A program made the translations under genes and the position numbers. A stretch of DNA of 64,000 bases, from the NCBI GenBank assembly GCA_046329515.1, contig JAXLUM010000001.1, positions 1,674,001 to 1,738,000 on the forward strand, in the 5' to 3' direction. This document shows, piece after piece, positions 17,190-26,395 of this stretch. Source of the DNA: Bog-950 sp046329515 (GTDB lineage Bacteria > Bacteroidota > Bacteroidia > Chitinophagales > LD1). The notes under the pieces were generated by a model. The model saw only the letters and a program-made list of their open reading frames with translations, had not been told where the DNA came from and ran no database searches. Positions within the stretch are counted from its first letter, which is position 1, and each line of letters starts with the position of its first letter.

Positions 17190-17549
17190 TTAATCTTCCT
17201 CATCATACTCTTCGCCATAGTGGCCGGTATCATCCTGGAAGTCGTCTATCTTAAAGTCCTGGCGGCGTTTAAACTCTTCATTCTTCAGTTTTATCATATT
17301 TAACCGGTCCAACCGGAACGAACGGTAGTCGTTTCTCAAATGGCACCAGGCCACTAAGTGCCTTTTACGGTCCTTATAAACTATAGCCATAGGTTCAATA
17401 ACTCTGCTTGAAATGCCTTTCTCGCGGCTATCGTATTCTATAGTGGCTATTTTACAATTATCAATAGAGTTGTTTATAGTGCTTAACAGGTTAGGAGAGT
17501 AGTGCATTTGCTTGCGCTGGGAGGCGCTACGGGTAAAGTTTTCTGTCAT
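17190..17549 (-). CDS. Stand-alone WYL-domain protein
   Basis: 119 residues. Residues 30-85 (IATIEYDSREKGISSRVIEPMAIVYKDRKRHLVAWCHLRNDYRSFRLDRL) fit the Sm-like WYL fold that senses nucleotides or other ligands in many transcription regulators. The usual N-terminal HTH is absent; the first 28 residues are short and basic and the tail is very acidic (about 15 D/E). It may act as a ligand-sensing partner rather than a DNA binder. M15 (17507) is an alternative start. A -7-like TATATTCG lies upstream, and an 11-bp inverted repeat sits 122 bp upstream of the start. Confidence 0.8.
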   Translation of the reverse strand: MTENFTRSASQRKQMHYSPNLLSTINNSIDNCKIATIEYDSREKGISSRVIEPMAIVYKDRKRHLVAWCHLRNDYRSFRLDRLNMIKLKNEEFKRRQDFKIDDFQDDTGHYGEEYDEED

Positions 17550-17670
17550 AGTCGGGCTAAAAGGGTTATCAAATTGGGTTAACGAATATATAATTTCAGT
17601 TTATTACGTTGCAAATAATAAGTAGAAAAATTTGAGCGAAGTTTCCGCGAAACGCAGGCCAGTCAACGTT

Positions 17671-17704
17671 TTAGGAAACTTATACTTCTCTTCAAGTTTC
17701 CTAA
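17671..17704. repeat. 11-bp inverted repeat
   Basis: TTAGGAAACTT (17671-17681) and its exact complement AAGTTTCCTAA (17694-17704), 12 nt apart, upstream of the WYL gene. Either an operator or an RNA hairpin; no U tract follows it. Confidence 0.7.
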
Positions 17705-17979
17705 TATGAATAAGGGGGAAAGGTTTGTTTCAATCGCTTATCTTACTGTTGGGGGGTATTAAAGGAAATTATATGGTCAGCTATTTTACCTCGTAAGGGA
17801 CATTACACATTTGCGTACCAATATTCTGTTTCAAATACTGCTTTATTCACGCCTATGCTTATGTTTTAATGCCTACGAATGTTGTTTTTTGTCCCGTTTT
17901 GTAATGTTTTTTATTCGAATTTGAGTCTTATTGAATAAAAAAATGCAAGATAAAATTTGTGCATTCGATACAGTTATTG

Positions 17980-17995
17980 GTGTTTGTACAAACAC
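17980..17995. promoter_or_regulatory. 16-bp perfect palindrome, possible operator
   Basis: GTGTTTGTACAAACAC is a perfect dyad with no spacer, the form expected of a dimeric regulator site. It lies in the middle of the 1.17-kb gap, over 400 bp from the nearest gene. Confidence 0.45.
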
Positions 17996-18536
17996 TGAAG
18001 GTTTTTATTTGTGAGCAGCGAAATAGAATAACAACTAGTTAAGCACAGCAATTAGGATTTGATATTAGGGATTAATTTATGATCAACTGGCCGTTGGACC
18101 GTTAGGGCCTGTAAGGTATTTTACTTCGTATTTATTTATTAGTTAATGTGTTTTTAGGAAAATCTGGCTTAGTTGTTTTTATTCCGGCGGCAGTAGGAGT
18201 TTAGTGCAGATGGTACTACTTTTTTTGATTGTCACTACGGCAAAATCGCGGTTTCAAATTAAATGTTCGCCAAACTCTTCTTCGTTTTTCATTTACACGG
18301 TTACCTGCATGCCTGCAGCCAAGGTAAACATCGCCAATGCCAACCGCGCAGCAAATGGTAAAATCACAATAGAACAACCGCTTAACCCAACCGGAACTAT
18401 GCAGTAGCCAACAGCAACAGCTGCAAACTGAACAACCTTGAAGCGGTTATGTAATTGTAAGTTTTAAGCAGAATTACCTGATTATTACTAAAGAGTCTTA
18501 TTTACATCGGATAAATAGCAATAGATTACATATGAC

Positions 18537-18565
18537 AAAAAAGGTGGCTCCTGGCTGCCTTTTTT
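18537..18565 (+). terminator. Bidirectional terminator with no coding gene upstream
   Basis: AAAAAAGG (18537-18544) pairs with CCTTTTTT (18558-18565), with weaker inner pairs and a 5-nt loop, flanked by A and T runs. The previous plus-strand gene already ends at its own terminator (17135), so this one implies a short transcript from within 17164-18536, or an antisense RNA from the adhesin leader. Confidence 0.6.
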
Positions 18566-18717
18566 GCTTTCAGCGCAACCAAACTATGGCGCTTAGCATC
18601 AATAGTATATCTGATTCCAATTCTAACAACCGTTTGAAAAAAGTTGTGTTAAGTATTCGCAAAAAAAATACATTTAAACCCCGATAGGTAATGCCTTGAA
18701 ACCCCTGAAAAACTGAG

Positions 18718-21700
18718 ATGAAAAAACGTCTACTACGCGCACTATTCCCTTTGCTGTTATTGCTTTTTGCCGGCATAAATCTTAAGGCCACGCACACCAT
18801 GGGTGTTGATATGACCTATGAGTGTTTAGCGCCCGGCCAATACCGCGTTACATTACAGGTTTACCGCGATTGCAAGGGTGTTGATATGAATGCCCCGCAA
18901 AGCGTGGCGTTTTCCAGCGCGCAATGCGGTGTAAGCAGCACGGTTACGCTTAACCAGGTAGGCCCTCCTGAAGATATTACCCCTGTTTGCCAGGGCCAGT
19001 CAACAGCCTGCGGCGGCGGTAGCGGCAACTACGGCGTTGAGAAATACACTTTTGAAGGCATACTGAACCTGCCTCCGGGTTGCGGTAACGACTGGGTGCT
19101 AAGCTGGGAACTTTGCTGCCGTAACTACGCCATTACCAATTTATCCGACCCCGGTAACGAATCAGTTTATATTGATATATGTTTAGATAATACCTTAAGT
19201 CCTTGTAATAACTCTCCCTTCTTTCTCAATAACCCCATACCGTTTTATTGCATTAACCAACCGGTTAATTACAACCACGGGGTAATTGATATTGATGGCG
19301 ACTCGCTTTCTTTTTCGGCAGTCAACTCACTTTCCAATGGCGGTTCAAGTGTGGCCTACGCCGGTGGGTTAAGCGGGCAAAACCCCTTCATTACTTCTCA
19401 ACCTTATACGGTTGACCCTATTAACGGCGACATTAGCTATACGCCAAGCGCCATGCAGGTAGCAGTAGCGGCTATACGTGTAGATGAATACCGCAACGGC
19501 CAGCACATTGGTTGTGTTGTACGCGATATGCAGTGGACCATTATAAACTGCACTAACCAATTACCTACAGCATCAGGTGTAAATGGCTCAGCTAATAACT
19601 ATTCGCTAACCATTCCGGCCTGTTCCGATACTTGTTTCACCATAACATCCAATGACCCTGATGCAGCGGATAATGTTACCATGACTTCGAACAATGGTAT
19701 TCCGGGTGGCGTATTTACAACCACCGGCGGCCAGCACCCTACAGGAACTTTCTGCTGGACTACCACCGCGGCTGATGTAGGCCTGCACGTGTTTACGGTT
19801 ACAGTAAAAGATAATCACTGTCCTATTGTAGGCTCTAATACCTATTCGTATTCAATTAACGTAGTGCCCAGCAGCGACCCTCCGGTTAATGCAGGCCCTG
19901 ATAAAACATTATGCCCCGGCCAAAATGCAACCCTTACAGCAACCGTAGTAGGCGGCTCTGTAACAGGGTATAGCTGGACAGACGGTACTAACGTGTGGAA
20001 CACTCAAAGTATTACGGTTAACCCCACTTCAACAACCTTATATACGGTAACGGCTTATTACGCCAGTGGCTGTCAAAAAAGCGATAATGTTTTGGTTACC
20101 CGTGTGCAAAAACCCAACATCAGCATTTTTCCTACCAGTATAACGCTATGTTCAGGCGGTGTAGTTAATCTGTTAGCATCTACCAATGCGGTTAACCCAA
20201 CCTATCATTGGAATCCAACCACAGGTTTAAGCTGCACTAACTGTCCGGACCCTATTGCTACACCGGCAGCCTCAACAACCTATTGCGTTAACGTAACTGA
20301 TGCTAACAACTGCCCAAGCGATACAGTATGTTCTGTAATTAACCTTGCAGCGCCGCCGCCACCACAAAGTTGTGCGGTGTTGTATGCAACAGTTAACGGT
20401 ACGGGCAATGGAACAAAAGCAAACCCTGCAAGCTTGCAAGGCGCTATTAACCTTGCGCAGTGTAACAACTCTATAATTAAACTTGGCCAGGGCACTTATA
20501 CGTTAAGCAACCCTATAACCAATATTACCAGCTACACTACTATTGAAGGTGGTTACGATCCGGTAACATGGGTTAAAACCAGCTCACCTGGTGCAACTAC
20601 AATCTATCGTGATGCCAATAACCCCGAAGGCGGACCAATTGCTCCTCGCTTAGTGGCAATTTATATGAACTCTCAAAGTTACTTCCGTTTTCAGGATGTA
20701 ACCTTTCAAACGGCCGATTGTCCTGCAACAACAGTAGGCAACGTGGCAATGAGCAACTATGTGTTTCACATGACCAATTGCTCCAATTACGATTTTGTAC
20801 GCTGTCAGATTTTACCCGGAGATGCCGGTAATGGTGTTCCCGGTCAGGTTATTGGCCAGGCCGGTTTAAACGGTTCACCCGGCACAGCAGGCCAGGCAGG
20901 CGACGTGGATAACACTGGGGTAAATGCCCCCGGTGGCAGTGGTGGCGCAGGAGCCGGTCCTGCGGCAGGCGCAGGCTCAGGAGGAGGAAGCAACGGAGGC
21001 AATGGAAGCGCAGGAACAGGTTCAACTAACCCGCGTGATGGTGGCGGTGGTGGCGGTGGCGGTGCCGGTGGGTCCGGCGGCTCAGGTGGCGGTGATGGTG
21101 GCAACGGTGGTGCTGCGCAAGGTGGCTCTACTTCCGGTGGTGGCGGCGGTGGCGGTTCAGGCGACCCCGGCGGCGATGGAGCCGGAGGTACTGGTGTTAA
21201 TGGCGCTAACGGTACACCCGGTTTGGCAGGCTCGGCCGGCACATTTACAGGCGGCTTCTTTGTTCCCGGTGGAATGGGTGGCGTTGGAACTGATGGCTTA
21301 GGCGGTAGCGGTGGCTCAGGCGGCGGCGGCGGTGGGGGCCAGTCTTGCTTATTCTGTATCGATGGCACCGGTGATGGCGGCGGCGGCGGTGGCGGCGGTG
21401 GCCAGGGTGGTACCGGCGGCAGCGGAGGAACAGGTGGCGGAGCTTCAGTAGGTGTTTATATGTATAACAACGGTGCAGGCGGTAACTTTACCAATTGCCA
21501 GATATTTGTTGGTTTAGCAGGTGTGGGTGGCGCAGGCGGCGCAGGTGGTGCAGGTGGTTTGGGTGGTGCAGGCGGCGCAGGTTCTACCTATGGTTCAAGC
21601 GAAGTTGGAACCGGTGGTAATGGTGGTAATGGCGGTAACGGCGGCAATGGTGGAGCGGGCGGTAGTGGAGCCGCAGGATCAGCTGGGTTGGTGTATGTAG

Positions 21701-24615
21701 ATGGTGGCGTTTTCCCTGTAACGGACATTTCGTTTAACCTTGCCCAGCCTGCAATTAATGTAGCTGATGTAAGCTGTACTTACCGCAACGTAAACTTTAC
21801 CTCTGCCGCATCAGGCAACTGGGATTTCGGAACAGCATCAACACCGCAAACGGCCACAGGCGCAAGCGTAAACACACAATACACTGCTTTCGGCAGAAAG
21901 GATATTACCTATAGTGGTAATGTATATACCGGCTTCTTTTTAGTGCCTATTGATGCAAACAGTTATATACCCGATATTACCACTACAGCTACACCTTTCA
22001 ATGGTGATACATTCTACGTCTGTCTCGGCTCAACGGCTAACTTCACAGCAGTAATACCTGCGGCTGATACCTTTGATTGGGATTTTGGCGGGGCAACAGT
22101 ACCTAATACATACTATGGCTCAAACTATCAAACCTTAAGCAACCTGGCATTTAATACAGCCGGTGTTTTCAAAATTAAAGTAAGAATAAGCACTAGTTGC
22201 TGCGGTTATTCTCCATACGATTCTATTTACCTTTTAGTGGAACCAACCCCGGTGTTAACGCTTAATGGCCTGTTCGCCTTTTGCCCCGGCGATTCGGTTA
22301 CTATTAACGCAAACGGTGCTTCGTTTTATCAATGGGCGCCCGGTGTTGGATTAAACACTACACAGGGCCCAACGGTTGTGGCCAGCCCGCAAGGCACTAT
22401 GAATTACCTGCTAACAGGTTATAGTGCCCATTACGTTTGCCAGGCCGATACGGAGTTTACCGTTTCGGTTACGCAACCGCCCACAATAACCTTTACGGTC
22501 TCGCCGGCCACTTGTGGCGCTAACGGTAGCATAACCGCTAACCCTGCACCTGCGGGTAATTATTCATATGCCTGGAACGATGCACAGGCGCAAACCACGC
22601 AAACGGCTGTAAACGTGCCTACGGGTAGTTATTCCGTAACGGTTACTGATAATGCCTCAACCTGTTCGGCTACTGCAGGCACTGCTGTAACAGCCGGTGG
22701 CGGGCTGCAGGCCTATATTGATAGTAGCTTCAACGTAACTTGCAACGGCTTATGCAATGGCGCTGCACGCGTACGTGGTATTGGTGGCAGCGGTAACTTT
22801 GGTTATGCCTGGAGCAATGGCGGCAATACAGCGCTTATAGGAAACCTGTGTGCGGGTAACTATGTGGTTACCGTAACCGATTTAAACTCCGGTTGTATTG
22901 ATTCTACTAACGTTAATATTTATGAGCCTACGGCCTTAACGGTAGCAATAATCAATTCAGTAAATGCCACCTGCCCTACTAAGCCTGATGGTTCAGCTTT
23001 AGTGGACGGGCAGGGCGGCACAGGTTCATACCAATATGTATGGAACGATGCCAATGCACAGGATTCTGCCCATGCAGTTAATCTATTGCCGGGCACCTAT
23101 ACCGTAACTGTGGTAGATGATAATGGTTGCACCGCAAGCAATACGGTAAACATTACCTCACCGGCGCCTACTACCACTTTAACTTCAGTAGTTACGGATG
23201 TTAACTGTTATGGCGGAAGCGATGGTGCAATAGATATTACTATTAATGGCAATGCCGGCCCTTACACTATTCAATGGAATACGCCGAATAATGATGTAAC
23301 GGAAGACGTAAACAATTTGCCTTACGGATACTATAGTGTGGCTGTGGTTGATACGAACAACTGCGCTGCAACAGGTGGAGATTCAATATTGGTTAATCAA
23401 CCTCCTGATTTAGTGGTGGACACTAACGTGGTAGATATTTCCTGCTTTGGCCAAACAGATGGTTGTATAACCGTTGTGGTTAGCGGGGGAGTAGCGCCAT
23501 ACAATTACAACTGGAGTAATGGCACAACCGGCACGCAGATATGTAATTTAAGTGCAGGCAGTTACGGCATTACGGTTACTGATGCACACAATTGTACTAA
23601 GTCAGTAAACAGCATTCCTATTATTGAACCGGGCCCATTAACGCTAAACCCAGTAGTTACTGATGTTTCGTGCCCCGGCTTTACCGATGGTAGTGTAGAT
23701 GCTAACCCAAGCGGTGGCTCGCCTGCATTTACCTGGGCCTGGAGTAATACGGCCCAAACCACACAGGTGGCAAGTAACCTTGCCCCCGGCACTTATGATG
23801 TAACTGTAACCGATAGCCGCAATTGCACTGCAACCGGCACCGGCACTGTAAATCAATTACCGGGTATTGATATTAGCGGCCTTGCGTATGATGTGTTATG
23901 CTATCCGCTGCAAAACGGCTTTATCAATTTGTCGGCTGTAACGGTTAATCCGCCGGCTACCTATTTGTGGAGTAACGGAGCAACTACTGAAGATATTTAT
24001 AACCTGGCCGCAGGAGACTACTTTGTAACTATTACCGACCAAAACAATTGCACCCGCGATACTATGTTTACCGTTGGTAACGACTCTGCCTTTAGTATAC
24101 AGGCCTTACCGTCGGACACTACAATTGATTTAGGAAACTCGGTAGATTTATTGGTAGTGCCAACCGGCGATAATATTGCTTCGCTGGAATGGAGGCCTGC
24201 AAATGGATTGAACTGCACTGATTGCATTACACCTAATGCTTCACCGCTTAAAACAATTAACTACTTCGTTACGGTAACTTCTGATTCGGGATGCGTAGCC
24301 TGGGATAGCGTACACATTACCGTAGTGCCTACTTACCAGATATTTATACCAAACGTGTTTACACCGGATGGTAACGGCAATAACGACTTCTTTGAAGTGT
24401 TTGGTAATAAGAGCAGTTGGAAACAGTTTGAAGTAAAAGTGTTTGACCGTATTGGTGAATTGGTTTACGAAAGCAACGACATGAACTTTAAGTGGGATGG
24501 TATTTACAAAGGTAAAGTGCTTGACCCTGCCGTATTTGTTTATGTGGTCAACATTGTTTTTGTAGATAACTACACGCCTAAAATGTATAAGGGTAGCGTA
24601 ACCCTTGTTAGATAG
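18718..24615 (+). CDS. Giant T9SS type-B surface adhesin with Gly-rich domain and SprB repeats
   Basis: 1965 residues. Signal peptide 1-24, then a Cys-rich N-terminal module (about 25-285, THTMGVDMTYEC...YRDC) shared with the protein at 51433. Next are Ig/PKD-like segments (about 290-550), a beta-helix-like start (YATVNGTGNGTKANPASLQGAI), a glycine-rich block (about 708-995), more PKD-like sheet, seven SprB-type repeats of about 80 residues (about 1254-1780, each ending in YxVTVTDxxxC), and a gliding-associated C-terminal domain (IPNVFTPDGNGNNDFF) for T9SS type-B export and surface attachment. The likely role is adhesion or gliding. No single-gene operon partner is seen; it ends in a terminator. 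The function of the Gly-rich block is unknown. Confidence 0.9.
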   Translation: MKKRLLRALFPLLLLLFAGINLKATHTMGVDMTYECLAPGQYRVTLQVYRDCKGVDMNAPQSVAFSSAQCGVSSTVTLNQVGPPEDITPVCQGQSTACGGGSGNYGVEKYTFEGILNLPPGCGNDWVLSWELCCRNYAITNLSDPGNESVYIDICLDNTLSPCNNSPFFLNNPIPFYCINQPVNYNHGVIDIDGDSLSFSAVNSLSNGGSSVAYAGGLSGQNPFITSQPYTVDPINGDISYTPSAMQVAVAAIRVDEYRNGQHIGCVVRDMQWTIINCTNQLPTASGVNGSANNYSLTIPACSDTCFTITSNDPDAADNVTMTSNNGIPGGVFTTTGGQHPTGTFCWTTTAADVGLHVFTVTVKDNHCPIVGSNTYSYSINVVPSSDPPVNAGPDKTLCPGQNATLTATVVGGSVTGYSWTDGTNVWNTQSITVNPTSTTLYTVTAYYASGCQKSDNVLVTRVQKPNISIFPTSITLCSGGVVNLLASTNAVNPTYHWNPTTGLSCTNCPDPIATPAASTTYCVNVTDANNCPSDTVCSVINLAAPPPPQSCAVLYATVNGTGNGTKANPASLQGAINLAQCNNSIIKLGQGTYTLSNPITNITSYTTIEGGYDPVTWVKTSSPGATTIYRDANNPEGGPIAPRLVAIYMNSQSYFRFQDVTFQTADCPATTVGNVAMSNYVFHMTNCSNYDFVRCQILPGDAGNGVPGQVIGQAGLNGSPGTAGQAGDVDNTGVNAPGGSGGAGAGPAAGAGSGGGSNGGNGSAGTGSTNPRDGGGGGGGGAGGSGGSGGGDGGNGGAAQGGSTSGGGGGGGSGDPGGDGAGGTGVNGANGTPGLAGSAGTFTGGFFVPGGMGGVGTDGLGGSGGSGGGGGGGQSCLFCIDGTGDGGGGGGGGGQGGTGGSGGTGGGASVGVYMYNNGAGGNFTNCQIFVGLAGVGGAGGAGGAGGLGGAGGAGSTYGSSEVGTGGNGGNGGNGGNGGAGGSGAAGSAGLVYVDGGVFPVTDISFNLAQPAINVADVSCTYRNVNFTSAASGNWDFGTASTPQTATGASVNTQYTAFGRKDITYSGNVYTGFFLVPIDANSYIPDITTTATPFNGDTFYVCLGSTANFTAVIPAADTFDWDFGGATVPNTYYGSNYQTLSNLAFNTAGVFKIKVRISTSCCGYSPYDSIYLLVEPTPVLTLNGLFAFCPGDSVTINANGASFYQWAPGVGLNTTQGPTVVASPQGTMNYLLTGYSAHYVCQADTEFTVSVTQPPTITFTVSPATCGANGSITANPAPAGNYSYAWNDAQAQTTQTAVNVPTGSYSVTVTDNASTCSATAGTAVTAGGGLQAYIDSSFNVTCNGLCNGAARVRGIGGSGNFGYAWSNGGNTALIGNLCAGNYVVTVTDLNSGCIDSTNVNIYEPTALTVAIINSVNATCPTKPDGSALVDGQGGTGSYQYVWNDANAQDSAHAVNLLPGTYTVTVVDDNGCTASNTVNITSPAPTTTLTSVVTDVNCYGGSDGAIDITINGNAGPYTIQWNTPNNDVTEDVNNLPYGYYSVAVVDTNNCAATGGDSILVNQPPDLVVDTNVVDISCFGQTDGCITVVVSGGVAPYNYNWSNGTTGTQICNLSAGSYGITVTDAHNCTKSVNSIPIIEPGPLTLNPVVTDVSCPGFTDGSVDANPSGGSPAFTWAWSNTAQTTQVASNLAPGTYDVTVTDSRNCTATGTGTVNQLPGIDISGLAYDVLCYPLQNGFINLSAVTVNPPATYLWSNGATTEDIYNLAAGDYFVTITDQNNCTRDTMFTVGNDSAFSIQALPSDTTIDLGNSVDLLVVPTGDNIASLEWRPANGLNCTDCITPNASPLKTINYFVTVTSDSGCVAWDSVHITVVPTYQIFIPNVFTPDGNGNNDFFEVFGNKSSWKQFEVKVFDRIGELVYESNDMNFKWDGIYKGKVLDPAVFVYVVNIVFVDNYTPKMYKGSVTLVR
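20835..21690 (+). repeat. Glycine-rich low-complexity coding block (GGN repeats)
   Basis: About 280 codons in which more than half are glycine, written as GGT/GGC/GGA triplets in runs such as GGSGGSGGG and GNGGNGGNGG, broken by two short non-repetitive islands (around 21335-21365 and 21440-21510). The mixed third bases argue for selection on protein rather than simple DNA slippage. It is flanked by beta-helix-like sequence. Confidence 0.85.
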
Positions 24616-24633
24616 AAACACAACTAATCTTTT

Positions 24634-24663
24634 AAAAATGCCATCCTTAAGGGTGGCATTTTT
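24634..24663 (+). terminator. Bidirectional terminator between adhesin and methyltransferase
   Basis: AAAAATGCCATCC/GGGTGGCATTTTT stem (24634-24646 with 24651-24663), TTAA loop, between two convergent genes. Confidence 0.85.
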
Positions 24664-24683
24664 ATTAAATGCCTTTCGTGTTG

Positions 24684-25601
24684 CTATTTCGGTTCAATCA
24701 CCATTAACACATAGCGCTTGTTAGCTGCAAAAATATCGGGCGTTATGGTGCGTACGTTTTTATCTATCTTTTCCTCAATCAATGGCAATGCTTCCTGCAG
24801 GGCGTAATGTATGCCCGGCGCTTTTACTTCCAGTTTGCCTTCAATAAACTCTTTAATAGGTAAGCCCACCTGCGTAGCTAAAAAATAAACGTATGCTATG
24901 GTGGGTAATACATTGGTTGTTATGTCCGTATGCTCAACAAGGGTAAGTTGGTTTGCTTCCAGCAATTCCAAAAACTGTTCCCAACGGTGGCCGCTTTTTT
25001 CCTCTGCTTCGCCAATCCTGAAATAATCGCAGGCTACCCAACGTCCGCCGGGTTTCAAAATTTTCTTTATCAACGGCAGGGCAACATCGGTTTTCAAATA
25101 TTGAAAAGATTCGGAGGTAATAACCGTTCCAAAGTAGGACGCATACTTAGTAGAGTCTATATCTTCAAACCTGGCTTCAATTAAATCATTAGGGTATTTT
25201 TCGCGTATGTGTTTGCATTGGTTTTTATCGGGTGTAAGGCCGGTGCTTTTCCAGCCGCGTTTGTTCATCATTCCCAACATACCACCCATACCGCAACCAA
25301 TGTCCAGTATAGGGCTTTGGGTATCTTTTACCAGTTCAAGTAGCTTTTCAGCATAGCGTTCCTGCGCACGGTAAATCATGTTCAGGCTTACATCAGCAGG
25401 CTCAGTTTGTGCATTGTCAAAATAGCCATAGTGCAAAAAATCGCCGGGCAATAATTGGTGGTATAGTTTTAACTGGGCATCATCATAAACCCGCTGTATC
25501 TTCTTTCGGTTGCGTTGCAAGGCAATTACCTTCCACAGGTGTTGTGGTAATAAAAAACGCTTTAAAATGGCTTTTACAATACTGGGTTTGCCCTTCTGCA
25601 T
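24684..25601 (-). CDS. SAM-dependent class I methyltransferase
   Basis: 305 residues. A helical N-terminus (1-95) precedes a Rossmann methyltransferase core with motif I ILDIGCGMGGML and the post-motif acidic strand; the order and the HYGYFDN segment before the core resemble cyclopropane-fatty-acid synthase or tocopherol-type methyltransferases. The substrate is unknown and could be a lipid or small metabolite. The ATG at 25601 follows TACATTCG by only 4 nt, which predicts a leaderless mRNA. Divergent from queE. Confidence 0.8.
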   Translation of the reverse strand: MQKGKPSIVKAILKRFLLPQHLWKVIALQRNRKKIQRVYDDAQLKLYHQLLPGDFLHYGYFDNAQTEPADVSLNMIYRAQERYAEKLLELVKDTQSPILDIGCGMGGMLGMMNKRGWKSTGLTPDKNQCKHIREKYPNDLIEARFEDIDSTKYASYFGTVITSESFQYLKTDVALPLIKKILKPGGRWVACDYFRIGEAEEKSGHRWEQFLELLEANQLTLVEHTDITTNVLPTIAYVYFLATQVGLPIKEFIEGKLEVKAPGIHYALQEALPLIEEKIDKNVRTITPDIFAANKRYVLMVIEPK

Positions 25602-25605
25602 CAGG

Positions 25606-25613
25606 CGAATGTA
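25606..25613 (-). promoter_or_regulatory. -7 promoter element of the methyltransferase, predicted leaderless
   Basis: Minus-strand TACATTCG, one base off TAnnTTTG and identical to the box before the PhoD-like gene, ends 4 nt (CCTG) before the ATG. Confidence 0.42.
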
Positions 25614-25744
25614 TAAAACCGTTACTTTCTGCGGAATCCGGCTTTAACCAAATGCACCACCCACTGTACTAATTTAAAACAGGGTACCTTATTTGTTGAT
25701 ATTCTTGCAACAGTCAATCGGGTCAAAACTTTCAAATTGCGCAC

Positions 25745-26362
25745 ATGAATACGGGCGGTTTACAGCAGCTTTTGCCTGTTATGGAGCATTTCTACACCAT
25801 ACAGGGCGAGGGCCACTTTCAGGGCCGGGCGGCTTATTTTGTACGCCTTGGTGGTTGCGATGTGGGTTGCCCCTGGTGCGATGTAAAGGAGAGCTGGTTG
25901 ATGGACACCCATAAAAAAATGAGTGTAGCCGAAATAGCAGAAACAGTTCATCAATCGGGCGCTAAAGTTTGTGTTATTACCGGCGGTGAGCCTTTTATGC
26001 ACGATTTAACTGCACTTACGGCCGCCATTCGTGAAAAAAATATAAGAACCCATGTGGAAACCAGTGGGGCACATGCTTTGAGTGGTTATTGGGACTGGAT
26101 TTGTGTTTCACCAAAGCGGTTTAAACTGCCTTTGGCAGAATGCCTTAATGCAGCGCATGAATTGAAGGCGGTAATTTTTCATAGGAATGATTTGCGCTTT
26201 GCTGAAGAGAATGCGGAGAAAGTGAGTAAGGAGTGCAAACTGTTCTTACAACCCGAATGGAGCCGCGAAGATGAAGTGCTGCCAATGATAATTGAGTATG
26301 TGAAAGAGAATCAGCAATGGGAAGTTAGCCTGCAGATTCACAAATACATGAATATTCCGTAG
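25745..26362 (+). CDS. queE: 7-carboxy-7-deazaguanine synthase
   Basis: 205 residues. QueE is the radical SAM enzyme that rearranges carboxytetrahydropterin to CDG in queuosine/deazapurine synthesis. Near the N-terminus, FYTIQGEGHFQGRAAYFVRLGGC matches the family, and the cluster motif CX3CX2C is CDVGCPWC (residues 38-45) followed by WCDVKESW. GGEP occurs as VITGGEPFMHD. The length fits the short form. No other queuosine gene lies beside it. It ends 33 nt before the PorE-like gene. Confidence 0.92.
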   Translation: MNTGGLQQLLPVMEHFYTIQGEGHFQGRAAYFVRLGGCDVGCPWCDVKESWLMDTHKKMSVAEIAETVHQSGAKVCVITGGEPFMHDLTALTAAIREKNIRTHVETSGAHALSGYWDWICVSPKRFKLPLAECLNAAHELKAVIFHRNDLRFAEENAEKVSKECKLFLQPEWSREDEVLPMIIEYVKENQQWEVSLQIHKYMNIP

Positions 26363-26395
26363 CTGATTATAAACCACCCTAAACAAAAACAAAGA

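Larger units (their letters stand above)
17550..18717. other. Long AT-rich intergenic region (1.17 kb) with inverted repeats
   Basis: No supported protein gene is visible on either strand; the one 67-codon open frame (18204-18407) lacks a ribosome site and protein-like composition. The region holds an 11-bp inverted repeat (17671-17704), a 16-bp perfect palindrome (17980-17995) and a terminator (18537-18565), then the leader of the giant adhesin. It could hold a small RNA, a decayed gene or a long regulatory region for the adhesin. Confidence 0.6.

Noticed and set aside
18204..18407. 67-codon open frame in the long intergenic gap, and a short hydrophobic frame on the opposite strand
   Set aside because: No ribosome site, no promoter box, and composition not protein-like; kept only as part of the gap description. 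A decayed gene cannot be excluded.
20844..21368. 174-residue Pro-rich open frame on the minus strand
   Set aside because: It is the exact antisense shadow of the Gly-rich block of the adhesin; proline codons are the complement of glycine codons.
21035..21660. Regular GGN triplet array considered as a CRISPR or satellite repeat
   Set aside because: No fixed repeat-spacer period; it stays in frame inside a coding region.
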